This document shows, one piece after another, positions 28,212 to 35,997 of a DNA stretch of 50,285 bases (the stretch's first letter is position 1; every line of letters starts with the position of its first letter). Both the position numbers and the translations under genes were made by a program. The notes beneath the pieces were generated by a model that was given only the letters and a program-made list of their open reading frames with translations, was not told the DNA's origin and searched no databases. This stretch comes from an uncultured Allomuricauda sp. (GTDB taxonomy: Bacteria; Bacteroidota; Bacteroidia; Flavobacteriales; Flavobacteriaceae). The stretch spans positions 1 through 50,285 of the forward strand of contig CALBPG010000195.1 in assembly GCA_937899065.1 (NCBI GenBank), in the 5' to 3' direction.

Positions 28212-29714
28212 TTATTCTTCTGATACCGTGAACTCTCGGATGGCTTGATTGGGTTCCATAATGCTATAGCCCGACCAAAACTCCGGGTTGTATGAAGGCA
28301 TATAGGTTGCTTGTATATTCTTGTCTTCTTCTAAGGCATCAAAGGTTCCTTGTGAGATGGGTTCGGTATCATACACAATAAATTCCCATTTGTTGTTTTG
28401 GGCCATTTGAAAATCAATATTCAACCGCAGTTCGTTTTGCTTGCGACGTCCCTTTACGTTTTTGTTCTTTTCGATGACATCCAAAGGACGGTCAAAACGA
28501 AACCACCTTCCAAAGCTGAAATCCATGAACTTTAGTTCATACTTATTGTTGGCTATTTTTCCGAAACGCATCATTCCTTTGTAAACAGTTTCACGATAGT
28601 AGATTCCCAAAAGTCTGAAGTCGCGTAGATTTTTCACGTTTTCAAATTCAATTTGAAGCACGGCAAAATCTTCAATGTTGATATACAAACGCCCTCTAAA
28701 GTCTGCGCTGCCTTTAGGTTCAAAACGCACAACATAGACCCCTGCATCATCAATGTCAGTATACCCTTCCAGCTGATACCGGTACTTTCTTTTCTTTCGG
28801 ATTACATTGAGCTTTGGCTCGTCTTTGTAAAACACCTCTCCCAGAATCTCATCAAAAATCTGCTTTTGTTCTTCTACCAAACCGCTGATGGTATCCTTAC
28901 CAAGTTCGTTTTCGATGACTTCCGCTTGTTCCTCCTCCATATCGGTTAAAATGGAATCCACCTGAACCTTTTGGCTAAAAAGTCCTGATTTGATTTTTAG
29001 ATAGGAGTCTCGTTTTACATTTTCCTTGAACATGTTTTCTAGGCGTTCACCTAATTCCTCAACGGAACTGATTTGTTTTTTGTTGTAGAGCTCCGCAGCC
29101 TTTACAATGTTGACTTTATAGTCTGAATCTCCAATGTAAAGGTCACCCAAGGTTTCGGTATAATAGGAAGAATTTCGGGGCACAGCGCGTCCCAAGCTGT
29201 CAATTAAAGCTTTGTCAAGCTCTGGGATGGACGATTTCTCAAACCCCATATCCAGTTTTTGAACGTTTCCAAAAATGGATTGCCGTAAAAAGTAGCGTTG
29301 TTTTATTGGGGATTGATTCACGTTCTGGGGGAGACGCTCAATCATTTTTTCAATGATTTCATCTACTTCCAACTCTTCATCAAAAAGATATACCCCGCTG
29401 AGTGCAATGGCCTTTGGACGAATACCAATTACAGAATCTTGAAGCTGTTCTAGGGTGTAGCCCGTTTTTTGGTATCCCATTGAAGAAATGTAAACCGAAT
29501 CCAGAAGGGTTTCGGTGGTATCAAAAGTGAAGCTGAATCGACCTTCCTCATTAGTAATTACGCCGCTGTTTTCACCGTATTGAATGGTAGCGTAAGGAAT
29601 ACCTTGTTGGGTTTTCTCGTCAATAAGTTTGGTGCTGATCGTGGTTTGGGCGGACAATTGCAAGTTGCTCGAAAAAAGAACCAGGGCAAGCCCCATCAAT
29701 TTGAAAAGCTTCAT
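28212..29714 (-). CDS. Exported protein with carboxypeptidase-regulatory-like domain
   Basis: 500 residues from the ATG at 29714, chosen because it gives a signal peptide (MKLFKLMGLALVLFSSNLQL then SAQ); an in-frame start at 29885 would overlap the upstream gene. Residues about 22-110 form a CarboxypepD_reg-like beta-sandwich (KLIDEKTQQGIPYATIQYGE, GVITNEEGRFSF). The rest is a large domain with many Lys/Glu and a beta-rich C-terminal part (KYRYQLEGYTDIDDAGVYVV, FRGRLYINIEDFAVLQIEFE) reminiscent of outer-membrane-associated Bacteroidota proteins. Function unknown. It lies 86 bases downstream of the SDR gene on the same strand. Confidence 0.75.
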   Translation of the reverse strand: MKLFKLMGLALVLFSSNLQLSAQTTISTKLIDEKTQQGIPYATIQYGENSGVITNEEGRFSFTFDTTETLLDSVYISSMGYQKTGYTLEQLQDSVIGIRPKAIALSGVYLFDEELEVDEIIEKMIERLPQNVNQSPIKQRYFLRQSIFGNVQKLDMGFEKSSIPELDKALIDSLGRAVPRNSSYYTETLGDLYIGDSDYKVNIVKAAELYNKKQISSVEELGERLENMFKENVKRDSYLKIKSGLFSQKVQVDSILTDMEEEQAEVIENELGKDTISGLVEEQKQIFDEILGEVFYKDEPKLNVIRKKRKYRYQLEGYTDIDDAGVYVVRFEPKGSADFRGRLYINIEDFAVLQIEFENVKNLRDFRLLGIYYRETVYKGMMRFGKIANNKYELKFMDFSFGRWFRFDRPLDVIEKNKNVKGRRKQNELRLNIDFQMAQNNKWEFIVYDTEPISQGTFDALEEDKNIQATYMPSYNPEFWSGYSIMEPNQAIREFTVSEE

Positions 29715-29800
29715 AAAAGGGAAGGTTTGTTGTAAAGACGCAAATTTCAAACCAAAGGTTGCATTGTGCAGGGCTTTTTTTAAATAAAAAGAAAAAGAAT

Positions 29801-31225
29801 CTACGTCTTCGCTAAATTCCGAATCATGCCCCCGAAAATAAAGAAATGGAATGGCAATACGGAAAACCAGTATAAACGCCCCCATAGCCCTTTGGGTCTG
29901 AAAGTAGCCACTTGGTGTAGCGTATTGTTTTGGTCAATGCGGAACTCCAACCAAGCTTCACCAGGCAGTCGCATTTCTGCAAACAACAATAGACGTTTAC
30001 CTTCGTGGTCCGCTAAAAGTACCCGCCAAAAGTCTAAGGCATCCCCAGGAAAAATTTTATCAGGATGCGTTCGTCCTCGTCGTAATCCGGGTCCTCCATT
30101 TAATTTATCCAAAAAGCCTCTGATTCGCCACAACCAGTTGCCATAATACCAACCCGTTTCCCCACCGATTTTCCAGATGTTTTCCAAAACTCCTTTTGGA
30201 TTTTCGATTTTCAGTTTTTGAACATCTTTAAGTACGCCGAATCGAGGAACTTGAATGTATTTTTTCAGGTCTTTTTTGACCTGTCCACTGGCAATACTGT
30301 CTTTCCAACTGCTGACCACCAAGTTTTGCTCTATTTTTTTGAAGGCCATATCAATGGCTTCTTCGTAGGTATGGGTTTCAATATTCAAAAGCGTCTGAAG
30401 GCGATTATCCCTTGCGACAACTTCCATTTTCATACTGTCAACAAGGTTTATGGCGAGTTTGTACGAAGTAGAAGTCACGAAATAAAGCCAATATGAGGAA
30501 AGCTTTGGGGTCATGACGGGTACGGTATAAATCCAATTTTTAAATCCTCTTACATTGGCATATTTGTGCAACATTTCCTTATAGGTAAGCACGTCTGGCC
30601 CTCCAATATCAAAGGATTGGTCATACGTGTTGCTGTTTCCCAAAACGCCAGTCAAAAAAGACATTACATCACGAATGGCAATAGGTTGGCTGCGCGTCAG
30701 TACCCATTTGGGGGTAATCATTACCGGTAGTTTTTCGCATAAATCGCGAATAATTTCAAAGGAAGAGCTTCCTGAACCCACAATAATACCCGCCCGAAGC
30801 ACGGTAAGATAGAAGTTGCCGGTGTACAAAATATCTTCAACGTTTTTTCGCGAAGAGAGGTGTTTTGAAAGTTCTGTATCGTTAACGATTCCGCTGAGGT
30901 AGATGACTTGTGTCACCTTGGTGTGTTCGAGATATTGGTTAAAGTGCTTCGCAGCGATAGCTTCTTTTTCATCAAAATCGCTAATGGAAGACGTCATCGA
31001 ATGAATCAAGTAATAAGCGATATCAATATCCTCTGGCATTTTGGAAGGTTCCACGTTCTCCAGGAAATCAATTTCAATTACTGAAATCCTTTTACGCGTG
31101 TGCTCGTCAACGGATAGGCGTTTTTCATCTCGTACGGCACAAACAACCTCGCAACCCATATCCAAAAGTTTGGGTAAAAGCCTCCTGCCGATATAACCGT
31201 TTGCACCAGTAAGGAGAATCTTCAT
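29801..31225 (-). CDS. SDR-family NAD(P)-binding protein with DUF2867 domain
   Basis: 474 residues. The N-terminal extended-SDR Rossmann domain (about 1-280) has the motif G7-A-N-G10-Y-I-G13 and a YxxK-like region (GIVNDTELSKHLSSRKNVED). The C-terminal domain (about 320-470), with WRIRGFLDKLNGGPGLRRGR, ALDFWRVL and RPKGLWGRLYWFSVLPFH, is DUF2867. Such fusions are widespread in bacteria, but their substrate is unknown. It lies on the minus strand, 42 bases after the DUF1648 gene, and may be co-transcribed with it. Confidence 0.85.
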   Translation of the reverse strand: MKILLTGANGYIGRRLLPKLLDMGCEVVCAVRDEKRLSVDEHTRKRISVIEIDFLENVEPSKMPEDIDIAYYLIHSMTSSISDFDEKEAIAAKHFNQYLEHTKVTQVIYLSGIVNDTELSKHLSSRKNVEDILYTGNFYLTVLRAGIIVGSGSSSFEIIRDLCEKLPVMITPKWVLTRSQPIAIRDVMSFLTGVLGNSNTYDQSFDIGGPDVLTYKEMLHKYANVRGFKNWIYTVPVMTPKLSSYWLYFVTSTSYKLAINLVDSMKMEVVARDNRLQTLLNIETHTYEEAIDMAFKKIEQNLVVSSWKDSIASGQVKKDLKKYIQVPRFGVLKDVQKLKIENPKGVLENIWKIGGETGWYYGNWLWRIRGFLDKLNGGPGLRRGRTHPDKIFPGDALDFWRVLLADHEGKRLLLFAEMRLPGEAWLEFRIDQNNTLHQVATFRPKGLWGRLYWFSVLPFHFFIFGGMIRNLAKT

Positions 31226-31267
31226 AACGCACAGGGTTTAATTGGAAAAGAACCGGTATTTATGAAT

Positions 31268-31813
31268 TCATTTTTTTTCATCTGCAGCTTTCATCATTTG
31301 GGTCGTGAAATAAAAAATACATCCAAAAATGGGAATCATTATCAGCGGTAACATCCAAAGTCCTAATCCCTGGTCGTAAAAAACCTGCCCTAGAATACTG
31401 ATGATAAGCAAACCAAATACCCAAACGATAATAAGGTTCATCACGACCAACATTCGAATACCCAAAGCATACACCTTAGGGGCATTGTTCTCCGTTAAAG
31501 TGACCGGAAAGTTGAAATTCCAAGGTTTTATTTTGGTGGCCAGGAACATCAAACCAAAATAAAGCAAGATGTTAATGCCTAGTAGTGACCACAGAATTGA
31601 TTTTCCGCCGAAACCATCCGCTACCCCTTCCAGATTAAAATGGGTAGGAATGATTCTGGGAATATTCTGATAAATCACCCCTAAAAAAACACTAATCAAT
31701 CCAATGAACAACCATCCCACACGGATTAGTTTACGGTCGGTGGCATTGGGTTTAACCTCTATTCTTGGCTGTTTTTTAAACATATAGGTTGTCGGTAGAC
31801 GAAGAAGCATCAT
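31268..31813 (-). CDS. DUF1648-domain membrane protein
   Basis: 181 residues with about four membrane helices. The segment RIIPTHFNLEGVADGFGGKS (about residues 53-72) is the DUF1648 signature (IPxHFNxxGxPDxxGxK). The gene starts at an ATG that overlaps the preceding stop codon (ATGA, 31810-31813), which indicates translational coupling; an internal ATG (MFKKQPRIEV, residue 11) is the other choice. Related proteins include SdpI, an immunity protein for a killing peptide, but this homology does not fix the function. Confidence 0.75.
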   Translation of the reverse strand: MMLLRLPTTYMFKKQPRIEVKPNATDRKLIRVGWLFIGLISVFLGVIYQNIPRIIPTHFNLEGVADGFGGKSILWSLLGINILLYFGLMFLATKIKPWNFNFPVTLTENNAPKVYALGIRMLVVMNLIIVWVFGLLIISILGQVFYDQGLGLWMLPLIMIPIFGCIFYFTTQMMKAADEKK

Positions 31814-32235
31814 AAATCTTCAATGGAAGTTGGGGCGTTGTCCGCCTTGTAATCCAGTAATTTTTTAAAATACTTCTGTATGGCTTTGGTGTCGCTTTTT
31901 ACTTTGATGAAATAATGGTCTCGATATATGGAATACACGGCAAAATCACCCTTGTAGAGTGTCAGTTTATAGTAAGGAATGATAAGGCCATAGGTTTCAA
32001 GCAGTGACCGAAACCGTACGATAATGCCTTTTGGGCGCATTTCTACATTGCAGGTGTTCAAGTTGTTGTCCAGTATCAGTAGATTTTGGATTTCCATGCT
32101 GGCTTCGGTAATATGAAGCTTTGGAGAACCGATTCCCCCCAGTTGAAACCTCTCTTTTAAGGTAAATGGTTTTCCGAGTTCCTCATCGATTTTTCGAGTA
32201 ATCTTTTTATCGTTGTACGATACATTATATAACAT
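31810..32235 (-). CDS. Protein of unknown function coupled to a DUF1648 protein
   Basis: 141 residues, soluble, no signal peptide. No family recognised. The sequence is rich in Tyr, Lys and Ile: MLYNVSYNDKKITRKIDEEL at the start, then LGGIGSPKLHITEASMEIQN and YGLIIPYYKLTLYKGDFAVY. It overlaps the DUF1648 gene by four bases (ATGA), so the two products are likely made in step and may interact. No clear promoter was found upstream (32236-32340). Confidence 0.7.
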   Translation of the reverse strand: MLYNVSYNDKKITRKIDEELGKPFTLKERFQLGGIGSPKLHITEASMEIQNLLILDNNLNTCNVEMRPKGIIVRFRSLLETYGLIIPYYKLTLYKGDFAVYSIYRDHYFIKVKSDTKAIQKYFKKLLDYKADNAPTSIEDL

Positions 32236-32348
32236 GGTCTGTTTTTTTAAGGTAAAAAAGACGTCGTTGTTATTTAGGGGGAAGGTTGTTAGGTGGCTTT
32301 CACCTCTTCCAATAAAGGTACATTTAAAATGCTAGGTGACCATCCGGT

Positions 32349-32382
32349 TTTGGGTCAAAAGTGCAAAAAATACGTAGTTTTG
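32349..32382 (+). promoter_or_regulatory. Predicted argS promoter
   Basis: TTTG (32349-32352), a 22-base spacer and a perfect -7 box TAGTTTTG (32375-32382) match the Bacteroidota consensus. The argS ATG is only 18 bases after the -7 box, so the leader would be about 12 bases. Confidence 0.6.
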
Positions 32383-32400
32383 CTGCCTTAAAAGCCTCTT

Positions 32401-34188
32401 ATGGATTTACAAGCCGTACTGACGGAAAAAGTAAAGGAAGCTGTATTACAAGCATACGATGCCTCACTGCCCGGTGTTGAATTTCAACCAACACGAAAGG
32501 ATTTTGAGGGAGATATCACAGTGGTGGTTTTCCCTATGCTGAGGGTGGTCAAGGGAAATCCCATTGAAATCGGAAATCGTATCGGAGGGTTTTTAAAAGA
32601 ACAACTTTCCGAAGTAAAAGATTTTAATGTGGTAAAAGGTTTTTTGAATCTTGTTATTTCGGATGGCTACTACCTTGATTTTTTTAATTCCATAAAAGAG
32701 AAGGCTCCTTTTGGATACCAAACTCCCGCTAGTAAGGATGCGGTAATGGTGGAATACTCTTCGCCCAATACCAACAAACCTTTGCATCTTGGGCATATCC
32801 GAAATAATTTGTTGGGATACGCTGTGGCGGAGATACTAAAAGCCGCTGGACATAAGGTCTACAAAACACAAATCGTAAACGATAGGGGCATTCATATTTG
32901 CAAAAGCATGCTGGCCTGGCAGCGTTTTGGTGATGGCGAAACCCCAGAAAGTTCAGGTTTAAAAGGGGACCACTTGGTGGGGAAATACTACGTCGCTTTC
33001 GATAAAGCTTACAAGGCAGAGATTGTTGACTTGGTAGATAAGGGAATGGACAAAGCAAAAGCTGAAAAAGAGGCGCCTATTTTGATGGAAGCCCAAGCCA
33101 TGCTGCGGCAATGGGAGGCAGGGGATGCCGAGACTGTTGCGTTATGGGAAACCATGAATGGTTGGGTGTATGATGGTTTCAATATCACATATGAGAATCT
33201 GGGTGTTGATTTTGACAAGCTCTATTATGAAAGCAACACTTACCTTCTGGGGAAAGATGTGGTTGAAGAGTGTCTGGAAAAAGGAGTTTTCTTTAAAAAA
33301 GAAGATGGAAGTGTTTGGATTGACTTGACGGAAGAGGGACTTGATGAAAAAATCGTACTGCGTGCAGACGGTACCGCCGTATACATGACCCAAGATATTG
33401 GTACTGCGATTCAGCGCGTTACGGACTTTCCGGATATAGGAGGAATGGTTTATACTGTTGGAAACGAACAGGATTATCACTTCAAGGTGCTCTTTTTGAT
33501 TCTAAAGCGTTTGGGATATGCTTGGGCCGAAAAACTATATCATCTGAGCTATGGTATGGTGGATTTGCCTACAGGCAAAATGAAGAGTAGAGAAGGTACC
33601 GTAGTAGATGCCGATGATTTGATTCAAAATATGGAGGATACCGCTGCAGATATCTCCAAAGAATTGGGCAAGTTGGAAGGGTACGACGAAACGGCCAAAC
33701 AAGACTTATATCGCACTATTGGTTTAGGAGCGTTGAAATACTACATTTTAAAAGTAGACCCGAAAAAGCGAATTCTGTTCAATCCGGAAGAGTCAGTGGA
33801 TTTTCAAGGAAATACAGGTCCCTTCATTCAATATACTTATGCCCGGATTCAGTCTATATTGCGAAAAGCCAATATTACCGAGGATGAAAAAACCGAGGTG
33901 TTTGATACGACTATGTCGCTTCATGAGAAAGAGAAGGTATTACTCAAGGAGATGCAAGGTTTTCCTCAAGTGGTTTTGCATGCTGCTGAACAACATAGTC
34001 CCGCTTTGATTGCCAACTACGTCTATGACTTGGTAAAGGAATTCAATTCCTTCTATCAGCAGGTAAGTATACTGGGAGAAAGTGATGCAGCGAAAAAGCG
34101 TTTTCGGATACACCTTTCCAAGAAGGTTGGGTTGATTATCAAGTCCGCTTTCAAATTATTGGGAATAACGGTTCCACCAAGAATGTAA
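32401..34188 (+). CDS. argS: Arginyl-tRNA synthetase
   Basis: 595 residues, a class-I aminoacyl-tRNA synthetase that charges tRNA-Arg in the cytoplasm. The N-terminal additional domain (about 1-110) precedes the HIGH-type motif H129-L-G-H132 (PLHLGHIRNN). The KMSKS-type motif is K393-M-K-S-R, and the C-terminal helical anticodon-binding (DALR) domain includes FIQYTYARIQSILRKA. Length is normal. It is convergent with the rhodopsin gene and shares its terminator. Confidence 0.97.
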   Translation: MDLQAVLTEKVKEAVLQAYDASLPGVEFQPTRKDFEGDITVVVFPMLRVVKGNPIEIGNRIGGFLKEQLSEVKDFNVVKGFLNLVISDGYYLDFFNSIKEKAPFGYQTPASKDAVMVEYSSPNTNKPLHLGHIRNNLLGYAVAEILKAAGHKVYKTQIVNDRGIHICKSMLAWQRFGDGETPESSGLKGDHLVGKYYVAFDKAYKAEIVDLVDKGMDKAKAEKEAPILMEAQAMLRQWEAGDAETVALWETMNGWVYDGFNITYENLGVDFDKLYYESNTYLLGKDVVEECLEKGVFFKKEDGSVWIDLTEEGLDEKIVLRADGTAVYMTQDIGTAIQRVTDFPDIGGMVYTVGNEQDYHFKVLFLILKRLGYAWAEKLYHLSYGMVDLPTGKMKSREGTVVDADDLIQNMEDTAADISKELGKLEGYDETAKQDLYRTIGLGALKYYILKVDPKKRILFNPEESVDFQGNTGPFIQYTYARIQSILRKANITEDEKTEVFDTTMSLHEKEKVLLKEMQGFPQVVLHAAEQHSPALIANYVYDLVKEFNSFYQQVSILGESDAAKKRFRIHLSKKVGLIIKSAFKLLGITVPPRM

Positions 34189-34216
34189 AAAAGGCTTGGT
34201 GAAAACCAAGCCTTTT
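34187..34216. terminator. Bidirectional terminator between argS and the rhodopsin gene
   Basis: A 12-bp perfect stem, AAAAGGCTTGGT (34189-34200) with ACCAAGCCTTTT (34205-34216), has the GNRA tetraloop GAAA. On the minus strand the stem is followed by six T, on the plus strand by four T within the stem end, so it should act best for the rhodopsin transcript. It begins at the argS stop codon. Confidence 0.88.
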
Positions 34217-34248
34217 CCATAACCAACTAAATAAACTATGAATTAGGG

Positions 34249-34983
34249 TTATGCTGATTCTTCAGCTCTAGCTGTAACAGCTAGGTTGTAAACAACCAAC
34301 CCGAATCCAATTTTGTTAATGGCATCCCCAATATTGTATACTACGTCCATTGAGAAACCTCCGAATATTCCATCATACCATCCTGGCGTACCGGCCATAT
34401 ATCCGATTGGATAAATTGCCCATCCTACCAACACGAACCAACATAAGGTTTTGTGTGCTTGCAAGACGGCTCCACCAGCTTCCTGTGCCAATTTTTTTGC
34501 TTGACCCAACCAAATATCATATACAATTACAAAATAAGCGATACCTGAGATTAGACCCCAAATTTGGGCTTGGTCGCGGTACACCGCTTCTCCGAAGTAT
34601 CCAGTAACAAGCATCACTACTGAGAGAAAGATAAGTCTCCACATTAATGATTTTTTGGCGCCCGCTACTTTAAGGATAAGGTAGAACTCAACACACATTA
34701 ATGGTACGGTCAACACCCAGTCCACATAACGGAAGAAAGTAGGTGACTCTCCGTTTACGGCCCAGTAGTCGCGCATGTACCAATAGTGTACTGCAGCAAT
34801 AAAGGTAATTAGTCCTGATACCAGGATTGAAGTTCTCCATTTTCGGTCGAAACCGTTCATGGAGAGAAAGAAGAAGGCAGAAGCTGCCATCATTGCCATA
34901 CATCCTACAAAGAATGTAAAGCCAACATAGTCATTAGTAGCCATTTTGGCTACCGCAGGAATAGAAGTGAATAAACTTTCCAT
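34249..34983 (-). CDS. Proteorhodopsin, light-driven H+ pump
   Basis: 244 residues, seven membrane helices. It binds retinal at Lys224 (helix G, with Asp220 four residues before). Helix C carries Asp88, Thr92 and Glu99, the DTE triad of outward proton pumps (PR positions 97, 101, 108), with Arg85 (PR 94). His66 matches the PR His75 partner. Residue 96, the PR-105 tuning site, is Met, which predicts green absorption. NDQ (Na+) and NTQ (Cl-) triads are excluded. The N-terminus is short and hydrophobic. blh, for its chromophore, is divergent next door. Confidence 0.96.
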   Translation of the reverse strand: MESLFTSIPAVAKMATNDYVGFTFFVGCMAMMAASAFFFLSMNGFDRKWRTSILVSGLITFIAAVHYWYMRDYWAVNGESPTFFRYVDWVLTVPLMCVEFYLILKVAGAKKSLMWRLIFLSVVMLVTGYFGEAVYRDQAQIWGLISGIAYFVIVYDIWLGQAKKLAQEAGGAVLQAHKTLCWFVLVGWAIYPIGYMAGTPGWYDGIFGGFSMDVVYNIGDAINKIGFGLVVYNLAVTARAEESA

Positions 34984-35015
34984 AATATATTAGACGTTAA
35001 TTAGTTTTGTTTAAC

Positions 35016-35045
35016 CAAATGTAGTGAAAACTAAACATAATTCAA
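35016..35045 (-). promoter_or_regulatory. Predicted rhodopsin promoter
   Basis: On the minus strand TTG (35045-35043), exactly 19 bases, then TACATTTG (35023-35016) is a textbook Bacteroidota promoter. The start codon is at 34983, so the leader is about 26 bases. The -33 box directly abuts the -7 box of the divergent blh promoter. Confidence 0.75.
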
Positions 35046-35053
35046 TAAATTTG
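35024..35053 (+). promoter_or_regulatory. Possible blh promoter, back to back with the rhodopsin promoter
   Basis: A perfect -7 box TAAATTTG (35046-35053) lies 18 bases before the blh ATG. The -33 position holds GTG (35024-35026) instead of TTG with a 19-base spacer, so this promoter would be weaker. It occupies the same 30 bases as the rhodopsin promoter, so the two could compete or be co-regulated. Confidence 0.45.
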
Positions 35054-35070
35054 TCTATATTTTTTTATCA

Positions 35071-35997
35071 ATGCTTCAACAAAAGGGACTTTTTTTTGAT
35101 AAATTGAAAAGCATCATGGTGGTGATTTCGGTGTTTGTGCTATGGCTTTCCTCGTATTCCACAGCCACTTTGGAGGCCGTTTTATCCTGTATTTTTATCC
35201 TGTCTTTTGGGGTTTTACATGGCTCAAATGATATACAATTATTACACCGAGCCTATCGTTCGAAACAGAGTCAATTTTCTGTTTATAAGGCAGTTATGTT
35301 TTACATTTTAGTGGTCATTGGTATCCTGGGTTTGTTTGCAATTTGGCCCCAATTGGCACTGCCCCTTTTTCTGTTGATTAGCGGCTTTCATTTTGGTGAG
35401 CAGCACTGGTCTTCAAACGTTAAACAAACTGCTGTTGGCAGCACCCTATTTTTTTCATTTTATGGGCTTTTTATTCTGTTTATGCTTTTTTATGTACAAC
35501 GTGAACAGGTGGTTCCAGTGTTAACTGAACTAAGTGGTGTTAAAATTCAATCGGAATGGTTAGGAAGTTTGTTTTTATTCTCGGCAATTGGATTGGTATC
35601 CACAGCTGTGTTTCTACTGGCCAAAAAATTGCTTACCATACGTTATGTGGAGGAGCTGTTCATACTGCTATTATTGTTTATCATATTCAATGTAACCTCC
35701 CTTATTTGGAGCTTTTCCATTTACTTCATCCTATGGCATAGCATTCCCTCCTTGAGAGATCAATTGGTTTTCTTGTATGGGCATAGTTCAAAGAAGACTT
35801 TTATACGCTATTTGAAAACGAGCTTGCCTTACTGGTTAGTTTCTATCGCAGGATTGGGCATATTGTACTTTTTTCTTAAAGATAACATCGACCAAATGCT
35901 GTCCATTCTAGTCTATTTTTTAGCGGCCATTACTTTTCCGCATGTTTTGGTGATTTCTTTTTGGGAGTCTCGTATTAAAAGCTCACCCGAAAGCTAA
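35071..35997 (+). CDS. blh: Brp/Blh-family beta-carotene 15,15'-dioxygenase
   Basis: 308 residues, an integral membrane protein with about eight to ten hydrophobic helices. Blh cleaves beta-carotene into two retinals, the chromophore of rhodopsins. Conserved histidines that bind the active-site iron are visible in GVLHGSNDIQ, GFHFGEQHW, ILWHSIPSLRDQ and FPHVLV. The divergent rhodopsin gene makes the pairing functional. No crt carotenoid genes lie in this window. Its last 23 bases overlap the 3' end of the TonB-receptor gene on the other strand. Confidence 0.93.
   Translation: MLQQKGLFFDKLKSIMVVISVFVLWLSSYSTATLEAVLSCIFILSFGVLHGSNDIQLLHRAYRSKQSQFSVYKAVMFYILVVIGILGLFAIWPQLALPLFLLISGFHFGEQHWSSNVKQTAVGSTLFFSFYGLFILFMLFYVQREQVVPVLTELSGVKIQSEWLGSLFLFSAIGLVSTAVFLLAKKLLTIRYVEELFILLLLFIIFNVTSLIWSFSIYFILWHSIPSLRDQLVFLYGHSSKKTFIRYLKTSLPYWLVSIAGLGILYFFLKDNIDQMLSILVYFLAAITFPHVLVISFWESRIKSSPES

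Noticed and set aside
29715..29885. N-terminal extension of the carboxypeptidase-regulatory-domain protein
   Set aside because: It overlaps the SDR gene and would bury a good signal peptide; the ATG at 29714 is preferred.
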